Shown: piece by piece, positions 34,564 to 42,307 of the stretch
How the letters are laid out: each line of letters starts with the position of its first letter
How positions within the stretch are numbered: position 1 is the first letter of the stretch
Assembly (NCBI GenBank): GCA_024405855.1
Contig: JAKSNZ010000011.1
Coordinates: forward strand, 1 to 52,923
From: Paludibacteraceae bacterium
Lineage (GTDB): Bacteria; Bacteroidota; Bacteroidia; Bacteroidales; Paludibacteraceae
DNA length: 52,923 bases
Reading direction: 5' to 3'
Program-made: the position numbers and the translations under genes
The notes under the pieces: generated by a model
Database searches by the model: none
What the model saw: only the letters and a program-made list of their open reading frames with translations
Told to the model about the DNA's origin: nothing

Positions 34564-35814
34564 TTATCTGTAATTTTTAATCTCTGATTGAACAACCTCG
34601 ACATTATCCCTGTCAAATCCATTGATTTTAAGCATTTCCTTTATCTGTCTAATATTGGTGTCTATTTCAGGACAATTGCTTCCTACAACTATTTTTTTTA
34701 GTCTTAAAGGGAATACTTCTTGTTTTAAATGGAAATCTATTACAGGGTTAAGTATTGAGTGGTCTGGAGTCTTTACCCAAGTCACATTTCTATTACATAC
34801 CACATTATTTACATATAGTAATCTGATTTCATTCTCAATACTATATTCGCTTGCCTTAAAGAAATGCTTCCACTTATTAAGTTCATTAAATTTAATACCT
34901 GTATCATTCATTTCCTTGATTATGTCCAAGTGTTCATTGTAATATTTCCCAATATGTTTTTTTGCATATTCAACCTTGTGCATTATAAATGTATCTTTAG
35001 CCAAATCATTAATTTCAAATACTAAACAAACGCCTTTTGAATCGTCTCCGTAAAGTCTCCACATTGTCAGATTATCGCAGTCATCAACACCACAAGATAT
35101 GAACACATCGTTGGTGTTTTCACTGTTGTCTGTCTTACAATACTCATCAAAGAAATCAATTTCTGATTTGTCATTCATTCCCGCTATTCCTGATACGCGG
35201 AAAGTTCCGTTCGTGAGTATATAATAGGCAGTATCAAGTGTTGCATATTTGCAAAATAAATTTGGTTCTTCAACCCCTTTTATGTTTAATAAATTTCTCC
35301 AAAATTGATTTTCCAAAGTTTTGTTCTTAAACGACATTCCGTTTTCACACTCTTCAAAATTCTCAAAACTCAATAGTGTATGGTATTTTGATGTACACTT
35401 TTGAACTCTATCTTTTAATAACCTCTTCTTCAAATTGTCAATATTTATATTATTAAGGATAAAGGTTTTTATGATATCAAAATTATCGATGTCAAAAAGG
35501 AATTCTCCCGTTGAATCATATACATAATAAGTTACGCCGTCTGTTAGAATGCTACAACAATTTAAATTCTTATTTATAAATCCTAATAAATCTTTACTTT
35601 TTTCCTGACTCAATGAGGAGTTGTCAAACACTCCTATGGCATATTTGCAATTTAGTTTGGCGTTTGTTAATATAAATGCCAATATTGGATATAATTTTTG
35701 TTCTTTATATCCGCTTATTGTAAATGATTGTCCTTCAAAAGCCTCAATGAATAATTCATATACATTAGTGGCTATCTTTTCTAATGAATCAACTATGCTC
35801 TTTTTATTTTCCAT
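34564..35814 (-). CDS. DUF2971-domain protein, third gene of the RADAR operon
   Basis: 416 residues. The C-terminal part (about 186-400) matches the DUF2971 family: LFCKYATLDTAYYIL, RVSGIAGMNDKSEIDFF (residues 206-222) and LTMWRLYGDDSKGVCLVFEI (249-268). The N-terminal part (1-140) is different; YKEQKLYPILAFIL and ILTDGVTYYVYDSTGEFLF resemble the flanks of HsdR-N-like nuclease folds, but no E-x-K is visible, so it may be a binding domain. DUF2971 proteins are of unknown function and are often found near defence genes. Its start overlaps the end of rdrB by 11 bp, which ties it to the RADAR pair. Confidence 0.72.
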   Translation of the reverse strand: MENKKSIVDSLEKIATNVYELFIEAFEGQSFTISGYKEQKLYPILAFILTNAKLNCKYAIGVFDNSSLSQEKSKDLLGFINKNLNCCSILTDGVTYYVYDSTGEFLFDIDNFDIIKTFILNNINIDNLKKRLLKDRVQKCTSKYHTLLSFENFEECENGMSFKNKTLENQFWRNLLNIKGVEEPNLFCKYATLDTAYYILTNGTFRVSGIAGMNDKSEIDFFDEYCKTDNSENTNDVFISCGVDDCDNLTMWRLYGDDSKGVCLVFEINDLAKDTFIMHKVEYAKKHIGKYYNEHLDIIKEMNDTGIKFNELNKWKHFFKASEYSIENEIRLLYVNNVVCNRNVTWVKTPDHSILNPVIDFHLKQEVFPLRLKKIVVGSNCPEIDTNIRQIKEMLKINGFDRDNVEVVQSEIKNYR

Positions 35815-38317
35815 TTTTTACAGATTCAAATTTTCTTATAAATGCGTTCTCTCTTACATTTTCTATCCAGCGGTAAACGCTCTGCTGTTGATATCTTGGA
35901 TTCCCGTTAGCATCGGGTTCTTTTTCAAGTGCCAATGCCATAAGTGCAAACTCTTTTTCAAGTGATGTGGCAAAAATTCCTGCATCATCGGTATTTATTG
36001 ATACTGAGATTTGTGCAGCACTTTTTATTTCTCCTTCTTTTAGTTTTAAACCTTCGTTATAAAATTTGACTATTGGATGTTTTACATATCTGTTTATATT
36101 GCCTATTCTTAAATTTGATGTGGGGTTGCACTCTATTGCTATGTGCTTGTGTGCAACTTCTTCCTGCATCTTTTCCTGTATTTTATCCAATACTTTAACA
36201 AACGCTGTCTTATGTAATGTCTTGACAGTCCATTCTGTCGGAGTGTCTCCTAAATTCTTTGCTGTGCAGTTATAATGATATCTATAGTACAATTCACACG
36301 CTTGTTCATCTTTACGTGCTGTGTTTACCGTCTCTACATCATTGTATGCATACTGCATAGTTGAATTATTATAATAGTGACCACCTATATACAGTTTGGG
36401 TTCATCGCCCCTTAACAGCCACGCATTCAAATAATTTTGAAAATTATAATTATATCCGTAAATCTCATTCAATAGCTCATTAAATTTACATTTCGCTTCA
36501 AATAAAAATCCAGAATCATCTGTTATTCCATATTTTTCAACTTTATAAAGCAGCCAAGCCATGTTATCAAGCAAAACTTGTTTTGGCATACTGATTGAGA
36601 AATGTTTCTCTTCATAAAAATTGTGCGTGTCTATGCCTAGGGCTGTTCCGTGTCCTATTCTATCGCCGTCTGTAAGGTTTAGGAATATCATTGCTTCGTC
36701 AATTGCACGTAGACCATCTATCACATCACAGAAATCCTCACCAACGTGGTATGTTATTCCTAACCTGAACGGGGACAAATTTATAATATACCTCATATAG
36801 GCACGATGTCTTACATATCGTAATTTACGAAATATTGTTGCAAAGACCTCAGGACGGCAATTGAATTCACTGTTGGCAGCGTCTATTCCAATAATTTTTC
36901 TCTCACCTCTCTCTATAAGGTGCATTATGCTATATGCTTCCTTGCGAATTCTATTCCTTACATCAGCGTTTCTACAGACTAACCCATTTATTAAAGGATT
37001 TCTAAATGGTTTTTGTTTTGTTTTTATAAAGTGCATTATAAGACCATATTCCACACCTTGTAGTTTCTTTATCGGTTCTTCTAACCATTTGAATGTCTCC
37101 TTGTTTTTATTAATAGTTTCCCATGGTGATATGCGATATTCAATGTGCTTCACATTTGTGTTCTGAACAGCTAGATTTATTGCAATGTTTGCGTATGCCT
37201 TATCATATAATGGTTTTTGAGATACAAATGTGGCTTTCTTTTCATCGTAATATTGAAAATTTTCAAATCCTATATCATCATTTACTTGAATCATAGCATG
37301 CCTAAATTGTGCTTTAATAATAAGGTATATATATAACATCATATCAAATAAGGCTGTTGTATTTCCTCTTACAATTTGAGAAAATGCCTTATACAATAGC
37401 AACCTCTCTCCAATTAGGCTTTCCCTGCTATTGACATCGTTTTGGTTTATTGTTGGAGGATTGGGCAGTGCATAGTCTATACATTTTCTTCTACCGTATC
37501 TTAGTCTTTCAATAAAGGCTTGTACATCACTGCGGATAACAATTGCATTTCGTAATTTGTCGCCATCTTCAAGCCATGCTCCTAATACTGTATCTATTCT
37601 ATTATCAAACACAGTGTCATAATTAACTAGTTTATAGATAACTGAACGGAGAAACGCAGCCAACATAAGTTTTCTATAACTGTCTTTTACATTCTTAATT
37701 TTCTTGAACTTATTAAGGCTGTTATGCATTGGAAAATTCATAATCTCCAGCCAATTAAGAGTAAAGACCAATGACGAACCATATAAGTGGCTGTGTAGTT
37801 CCGCAAGCCCTTTTGACATTATGTACTCCAAGTTTTTGTTGGTTGTAAGTATATATGGATGCCAAGAAAAATCAACTCTGTCAATGTGATTCTTGAAATC
37901 GTAAGAAGCCAAGAAATTAGTAACCAGCATGTCTTCTCCTATTGATTTTGTCATTTGATTCCATCTCAAATATTCATCATATTTGCAATAGGGTACATCT
38001 CCATAAACTACCAACATCTCGTTTGTTAGATGAGTAAGAATATTAAAAACATTCTTGCTTCCATTGTAATCATTTTCTCTTCCTGCAAAATCAAGAATTC
38101 TGTTATAAGACCATAAGTCGTTTGTTATGTCAAAGAGCGAATTTAGCTGATTCCCCGAAAAATAATGGGAGTGTTTGCTGAAAAACAATGCTTTAAATTC
38201 TTCTATGTTTATAAACTTATCTCTCCGTAATTCATTTGTTGGCTTCATTGAGTTTAATAACTTCTCAACGTCTCTATCGGCAAACAACAACTCTATTACA
38301 TTACGAAGATTGTCCAT
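35804..38317 (-). CDS. rdrB: RADAR adenosine deaminase
   Basis: 837 residues with all metal and catalytic elements of the adenosine deaminase superfamily: HxH in AELHSHLYGS (H175, H177), YHVGEDF (H524, E527), DRIGHG (H556), ECNPTSN (729-735) and SINTDDAG (D777, D778). Ordinary adenosine deaminases have about 340 residues; the long form with large insertions matches RdrB, which assembles into a dodecameric shell and deaminates adenosine in RNA or ATP/dATP during phage infection (established for other RADAR systems). It starts 9 bp after the ATPase gene. All active-site residues are present, so it should be functional. Confidence 0.88.
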   Translation of the reverse strand: MDNLRNVIELLFADRDVEKLLNSMKPTNELRRDKFINIEEFKALFFSKHSHYFSGNQLNSLFDITNDLWSYNRILDFAGRENDYNGSKNVFNILTHLTNEMLVVYGDVPYCKYDEYLRWNQMTKSIGEDMLVTNFLASYDFKNHIDRVDFSWHPYILTTNKNLEYIMSKGLAELHSHLYGSSLVFTLNWLEIMNFPMHNSLNKFKKIKNVKDSYRKLMLAAFLRSVIYKLVNYDTVFDNRIDTVLGAWLEDGDKLRNAIVIRSDVQAFIERLRYGRRKCIDYALPNPPTINQNDVNSRESLIGERLLLYKAFSQIVRGNTTALFDMMLYIYLIIKAQFRHAMIQVNDDIGFENFQYYDEKKATFVSQKPLYDKAYANIAINLAVQNTNVKHIEYRISPWETINKNKETFKWLEEPIKKLQGVEYGLIMHFIKTKQKPFRNPLINGLVCRNADVRNRIRKEAYSIMHLIERGERKIIGIDAANSEFNCRPEVFATIFRKLRYVRHRAYMRYIINLSPFRLGITYHVGEDFCDVIDGLRAIDEAMIFLNLTDGDRIGHGTALGIDTHNFYEEKHFSISMPKQVLLDNMAWLLYKVEKYGITDDSGFLFEAKCKFNELLNEIYGYNYNFQNYLNAWLLRGDEPKLYIGGHYYNNSTMQYAYNDVETVNTARKDEQACELYYRYHYNCTAKNLGDTPTEWTVKTLHKTAFVKVLDKIQEKMQEEVAHKHIAIECNPTSNLRIGNINRYVKHPIVKFYNEGLKLKEGEIKSAAQISVSINTDDAGIFATSLEKEFALMALALEKEPDANGNPRYQQQSVYRWIENVRENAFIRKFESVKNGK

Positions 38318-38326
38318 TGAGTCTGA

Positions 38327-41035
38327 CTACTTTAATTCATAAGTATTTTTAAATTCAACCAAAACTTTCAAGGCATCTTCTCTGCTAATCTTCTTGCCTG
38401 TAATTCCATTTTTGAATACATCTGCGTAAAGCCAAGCGTGTGCCAAATTTCTATTGTTTCTAAACAATGGATCACAACAATCACGAACACGTCGTCTAAA
38501 AGTATGTAGTGAGAATTCATCTCTATCTGGCAGTAGTTTCATCAGTTTCTCTATGTCAAATGTATCGAGTGTTACTCTTCCTGGTGCTAAGTTTCTCATC
38601 TTAGTATCTTCATCAGCATCGTTTATATTAAAGATACTTTCAAAAATTTTTTCGCCATCCTCATTTAGAGAATAAAGAACGCTACTTATAATGGCAGCAT
38701 ATTTAAACGAAATCGCATTTGGAACTTTTTCTCCCTTCTTGTTGTTGTGCTTATCATAATTAAATATTCTGTAAAGAGCAACTTTGTTAAAAAAAGCCTT
38801 TAGGTTTTCAATGTTTGATTTAGATGGAGATCTTCTTAATCTATTGAATTGTATGTAATATACAAAATCAGTTAAAATTTCATAATTTCTAATACATACA
38901 CATGACAGTAAGGCGTGTTCTTCCTCATATCCGTCACGCTGAATTTTGCAACCTTCGGTCAACAGTGTGTACAAGGATTCTATTCTATTAGATGCTATTC
39001 CAAACAGACGCAAATCAATTTTATTATAAGCAGACCTTATATCGGCAATATTAAAAAAGAACGCTCCTAAATCAAATAGAACAGTGCTATTTTGGCTATC
39101 GAAGTCAAAGTCATACGACAGATCGTTTAACATTCTATACGCGGCATTGGTAGTATTATCACCTGCTTGAAGAACTCTTGAAGTACACAATGCAAAAAAT
39201 TCTACTACACGCATTTTTTGTATCATGTCATCTGTCATCACTTCAGCACTTATGACTTCCTGTGCATACTTTTTGAGCAAATCAAAAGATATTGGTCTAT
39301 AATCTCTTGCCTTTTTTGTTTCTTGTTCTACTGGAAGCAAATTGTTATATTCTGGATTAATAAACCGGCCACCTACCAAAATAGCATAATTACTAAAATT
39401 ATCTACAACGCTTATTTTTCTTATGCTGTTGTTGATAATTCGCTCATTTTTCTTCCCTTGAGACTCTTCATGTGATTGCTCATCTGTTAATTCATCGTAA
39501 TACTCATATAATTTAAAGGAATAGTATGTTTCAATAAAGAATATTAACATTTTATCGTCAATATTGGTGATGAATTTTTTTATGTTATCAACAACCACAA
39601 ATACATCTGCAATTGAAACATTATACGATAAATTATCTTCTGCAAGAATCTCTGGAAATAGATTTTGAGCATATCTTCCTTTTAAGGCGGTGTTTTTATA
39701 CTTATCGTTTAATAGTTTTAACACCGTTTTGTTTATTACAGAAGAATCATTGAGATTCTTAATGATATTCACAATCTTATGATCTTGATATTTAATGTGA
39801 TTGTTTACCCATGTGCTATAGAAATATCCTAAAAACTGAGCCTTGTTATTAATTCTAAAATCATACGATGGTTGCTCTTCATCTGGATAATAATCGGTCA
39901 TTTCATATAGCATTGTAAATAAATGTCTTAATTCTCGTAAATTTCTTGGTACAATGGGACTTATCTCTCCTTTTGTATTATAAAACAGAAATCTGCATTT
40001 TGTAAAAATCAACGAAACAATAGCATTCTTAATTGTTGCCCACGAATTCTTTTCCGTTTCGTCTTTTCTGCTCAAAAAATATTTTAATTCTCTGCCTAAG
40101 TATTCATTCGATGCAGGTAATATAATCCTATGGTTAATTGGGACAAGTTTTGTCAGATATTTCGCGGCCATTTCTTCAATCGAAGAAATAGATAATTGAT
40201 TGGTTCGTATTAAAATATAGTAATCTTTAGTGAACTCACGAGCCAATACTTTTAGCATTTGTTCATATTTAAATGCCATCAGGATTATAACGTTTTTGAA
40301 CATAAAGTACTTTCTAAGTTGTTCCAACATATCGTAAGCATGCTTAGATTGTAGGTCAATGTCATCAATTGCGATTACAAGCACGTCTGATTTGAAGAAA
40401 GCAAGAAATTTATCCGTCAAATTTTCCATCTGGCTTTTCAATCTTGACACAGATGCCATATCGGCTATTTGAGAGAAGTCATCATCGTCGCTAATCAATA
40501 GTTCGGGTTTCTTTATAAATTTCAGGCACTCTTTTACCTTTTGAAATGCGTCAAACAAATATTGTTTAGCCTGCTCGTATTCTTCTACACTTTTAAAACA
40601 TCTGTCAGAGCATTCTATTTTTTGCTGAACCCTTTCAAATAGAACTCCTATTACTACATCCAGAATATTTATATTACGCTCAAAAATTGTTGGGTCAATG
40701 GTGTCTAAAATCAAGTATGAATTTTTTTCAATTGCTTCTTGATATGTTGTATTGTCTTTTTTTAAGAAACCTCTGCTCTCACTCTCTAAATTCATGTCAC
40801 ACAGCATTTGAGCTACAGATTCCATACAAGATGTTTTTCCCGTTCCTCTATCGCCCATAAAAGCAAAAATGTTATTCTCATTTGTATCCTTGGTAGAACT
40901 GGCTGACAGGTACGCCCCTATCTCATTCAAAGCCTTATTATATTGGTCCTTGAATAGAGATGTTTCCTTTTCCTTGTAGTTCTCATGAACTATTCCAGTT
41001 TCCTCACCTTTGTAGAATCTTATTGGTTCGCTCAT
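38327..41035 (-). CDS. rdrA: RADAR ATPase
   Basis: 902 residues. The Walker A motif is GDRGTGKT (61-68), the Walker B VLVIAIDDID (218-227). The large helical C-terminal region (about 350-902) has no named motif. Size, KAP/STAND-like P-loop core and the position directly before rdrB fit RdrA, which forms ring complexes with RdrB and is needed for defence. The start gives MSEPIRFYKGEE; no Shine-Dalgarno is present. A set of three 10-bp-spaced direct repeats lies 35-65 bp upstream. The gene is AT-rich compared with the pigment cluster, in keeping with transfer. Confidence 0.85.
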   Translation of the reverse strand: MSEPIRFYKGEETGIVHENYKEKETSLFKDQYNKALNEIGAYLSASSTKDTNENNIFAFMGDRGTGKTSCMESVAQMLCDMNLESESRGFLKKDNTTYQEAIEKNSYLILDTIDPTIFERNINILDVVIGVLFERVQQKIECSDRCFKSVEEYEQAKQYLFDAFQKVKECLKFIKKPELLISDDDDFSQIADMASVSRLKSQMENLTDKFLAFFKSDVLVIAIDDIDLQSKHAYDMLEQLRKYFMFKNVIILMAFKYEQMLKVLAREFTKDYYILIRTNQLSISSIEEMAAKYLTKLVPINHRIILPASNEYLGRELKYFLSRKDETEKNSWATIKNAIVSLIFTKCRFLFYNTKGEISPIVPRNLRELRHLFTMLYEMTDYYPDEEQPSYDFRINNKAQFLGYFYSTWVNNHIKYQDHKIVNIIKNLNDSSVINKTVLKLLNDKYKNTALKGRYAQNLFPEILAEDNLSYNVSIADVFVVVDNIKKFITNIDDKMLIFFIETYYSFKLYEYYDELTDEQSHEESQGKKNERIINNSIRKISVVDNFSNYAILVGGRFINPEYNNLLPVEQETKKARDYRPISFDLLKKYAQEVISAEVMTDDMIQKMRVVEFFALCTSRVLQAGDNTTNAAYRMLNDLSYDFDFDSQNSTVLFDLGAFFFNIADIRSAYNKIDLRLFGIASNRIESLYTLLTEGCKIQRDGYEEEHALLSCVCIRNYEILTDFVYYIQFNRLRRSPSKSNIENLKAFFNKVALYRIFNYDKHNNKKGEKVPNAISFKYAAIISSVLYSLNEDGEKIFESIFNINDADEDTKMRNLAPGRVTLDTFDIEKLMKLLPDRDEFSLHTFRRRVRDCCDPLFRNNRNLAHAWLYADVFKNGITGKKISREDALKVLVEFKNTYELK

Positions 41036-41068
41036 ATTCTGGTTTTTTCTTTTACCTAAACTTTTATA

Positions 41069-41098
41069 ATGTTAAAAAGTGTTAATCAGTGTTAAAAT
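41069..41098 (-). promoter_or_regulatory. Three 10-bp-phased direct repeats upstream of rdrA
   Basis: On the - strand TAACACTGAT, TAACACTTTT and TAACATTATA follow each other without gaps, so the TAACA core recurs every 10 bp, one helical turn. This is 34 bp before the rdrA start. It looks like an operator or activator array, but the binding protein is unknown. No clear TAnnTTTG box was found nearby. Confidence 0.5.
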
Positions 41099-41683
41099 GT
41101 TTCTAAAAGTCTACATTTTTGTAGCGGATAGGGCAACAGTTATCCTTGTTTTGTTTACAAAAGGGCATAAAAAAAGCGGGACTGCATTGCTGCTGTTCCA
41201 CCATTTCAGGCTCTGGTATTGCCCCTTTACGAAGAACAAGCAACACCGAGTCCACGCTGAATATGTATTTATGCGTATTCTTATAGAATAGCACATAGTA
41301 TATACATACCCATCGGACATCTAATGCCGCATTGCCTTGTCATAAAGTTTTGAATTTACCAGATTCTATACGGACAAGAACAAAGCGCGTTCAGACGCCT
41401 TTAATATGTCATTTGTAGGTCTCAGACCTACTTCCCTCAAAGCCCACCCGTCATCTCCACAAGGAGAAATCAGCGTGGACTACGCGACAAAGTTACACAA
41501 ACGAAAGCAAAAAAACAAAAAATTGCAGATTTTTTGCTAAAAAAACAGATTTTCATATTGAAAATGTTTGATTTTCAATAGGGAAAGATGATTTTTTAGA
41601 AAAACGGAACGTTTTTGGTTTTTGCTGAGTGACAGTTAACTTCACGAGTGGCATAGCCACGAGTAAAGTTACACAAAATCACA

Positions 41684-41716
41684 GATTTTTTTTGAATAAA
41701 ATTGTACGATGGTACT
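41684..41716 (+). repeat. 32-bp direct repeat, left copy
   Basis: Begins GATTTTTTTT and ends GTACGATGGTACT. It matches 42276-42307 except for one extra T in the T-run. The two copies flank the HEPN-MNT remnant. Confidence 0.8.
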
Positions 41717-41796
41717 TGGAAACCACAAAAAATTACCACCATCGCCTCAAAATTAGGGGTGTGGTGGTGAGAAGGATGTTATTTTTATTAGAGAAA

Positions 41797-42093
41797 TTAC
41801 AACTTTATACCAGTACGCATAACTTCATCGTACAAAGGACACCAGTGGCTTTCGTCCAAAAGCACAGGTTCAATTAGTGTGCTTACAGATGTTGTAGCCC
41901 TCCATAATTTAGGCAACACAGCATATCTGTTCTCCTTAAAGTCAGGAATTACTATGGCAACATCAATGTCACTATCTTTTGTAGCAGTTCCTTTGCTATA
42001 GGAGCCAAACAAATACACATCCGCAGTATCAAACATAGCTGACACTGTAGATTTATATTTCTTAGCCAATATTAATGCTTGTCTCTTATCCAT
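41797..42093 (-). CDS. MNT-type nucleotidyltransferase of a decayed HEPN-MNT pair
   Basis: 98 residues with LFGSYSKGTATKDSDIDVAI (G30-S31, D42, D44), the minimal nucleotidyltransferase motif. Family members neutralise the adjacent HEPN RNase by adding nucleotides to it. The gene overlaps the remnant of its HEPN partner, which is truncated upstream. It lies inside a 560-bp segment bounded by 32-bp direct repeats. It may still be expressed, but the partner is no longer intact. Confidence 0.78.
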   Translation of the reverse strand: MDKRQALILAKKYKSTVSAMFDTADVYLFGSYSKGTATKDSDIDVAIVIPDFKENRYAVLPKLWRATTSVSTLIEPVLLDESHWCPLYDEVMRTGIKL

Positions 42094-42245
42094 TTAATCA
42101 ATGAATCAGTTTTATCTATTATTTGTTGGCAACGCTCCATTGACATCTCTTTAGACAATGAATCCTTATATTCAGGATACCTAGCCTCTATGTTTAACGG
42201 AATCATCTCAGTAACAAAAGACAAATGTACACACAATATTTCAAA
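42072..42245 (-). pseudogene. C-terminal remnant of a HEPN-domain toxin
   Basis: A frame of 57 codons, open only after a TAA at 42248-42246, reads VTEMIPLNIEARYPEYKDS and then CQQIIDKTDSLIKWIRD before a stop at 42074-42072. The LNIEARYPEYKDS word and the following helix are characteristic of the C-terminus of HEPN proteins. The catalytic RxxxxH helix is missing, so this cannot be an active RNase. It overlaps the MNT start by 22 nt, as in intact HEPN-MNT operons. Confidence 0.65.
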
Positions 42246-42275
42246 TTACCAAATTTTAACTAAGCACCATTAGCG

Positions 42276-42307
42276 GATTTTTTTGAATAAAATTGTACGA
42301 TGGTACT
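42276..42307 (+). repeat. 32-bp direct repeat, right copy
   Basis: Same sequence as 41684-41716 with seven instead of eight Ts. Its last bases overlap the stop codon (42306-42308, read on the - strand) of the 897-residue protein gene. Confidence 0.8.

Larger units (their letters stand above)
41036..41796. other. 760-bp hairpin-rich non-coding region upstream of rdrA
   Basis: No convincing gene is present. The stretch holds the phased repeats next to rdrA; inverted repeats CTACA-tttt-TGTAG (41111-41124) and GGATA...TATCC (41126-41145); GTAGGTC-tca-GACCTAC (41415-41431); TCTCC-acaa-GGAGA (41454-41467); ATTTTCA-tat-TGAAAAT (41549-41565); and GTGGC-ata-GCCAC (about 41648-41660). The 13-mer AAAGTTACACAAA occurs at 41489-41501 and 41665-41677. 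A 63-codon frame at 41103-41294 (-) overlaps the hairpins and is not supported. The density of hairpins at 41380-41500 would fit a structured RNA or a recombination site. Confidence 0.5.

Noticed and set aside
35804..38317. Ordinary adenosine deaminase (add) or AMP deaminase
   Set aside because: The length is more than twice that of adenosine deaminase and the gene is joined to an ATPase gene, as in RADAR.
41069..41098. Short CRISPR-like repeats upstream of rdrA
   Set aside because: The period is 10 bp with no spacers; this is an operator-like array, and no repeat-spacer structure or cas gene is present in the window.
41103..41294. Small - strand ORF (63 codons) upstream of rdrA
   Set aside because: It overlaps other frames of similar length and two inverted repeats; no family motif was recognised and no start context or partner supports it.
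41036..41796. tRNA or rRNA gene in the long intergenic region
   Set aside because: No cloverleaf with a T-loop GGTTCRA motif and CCA-compatible acceptor stem and no rRNA-like conserved words were found.
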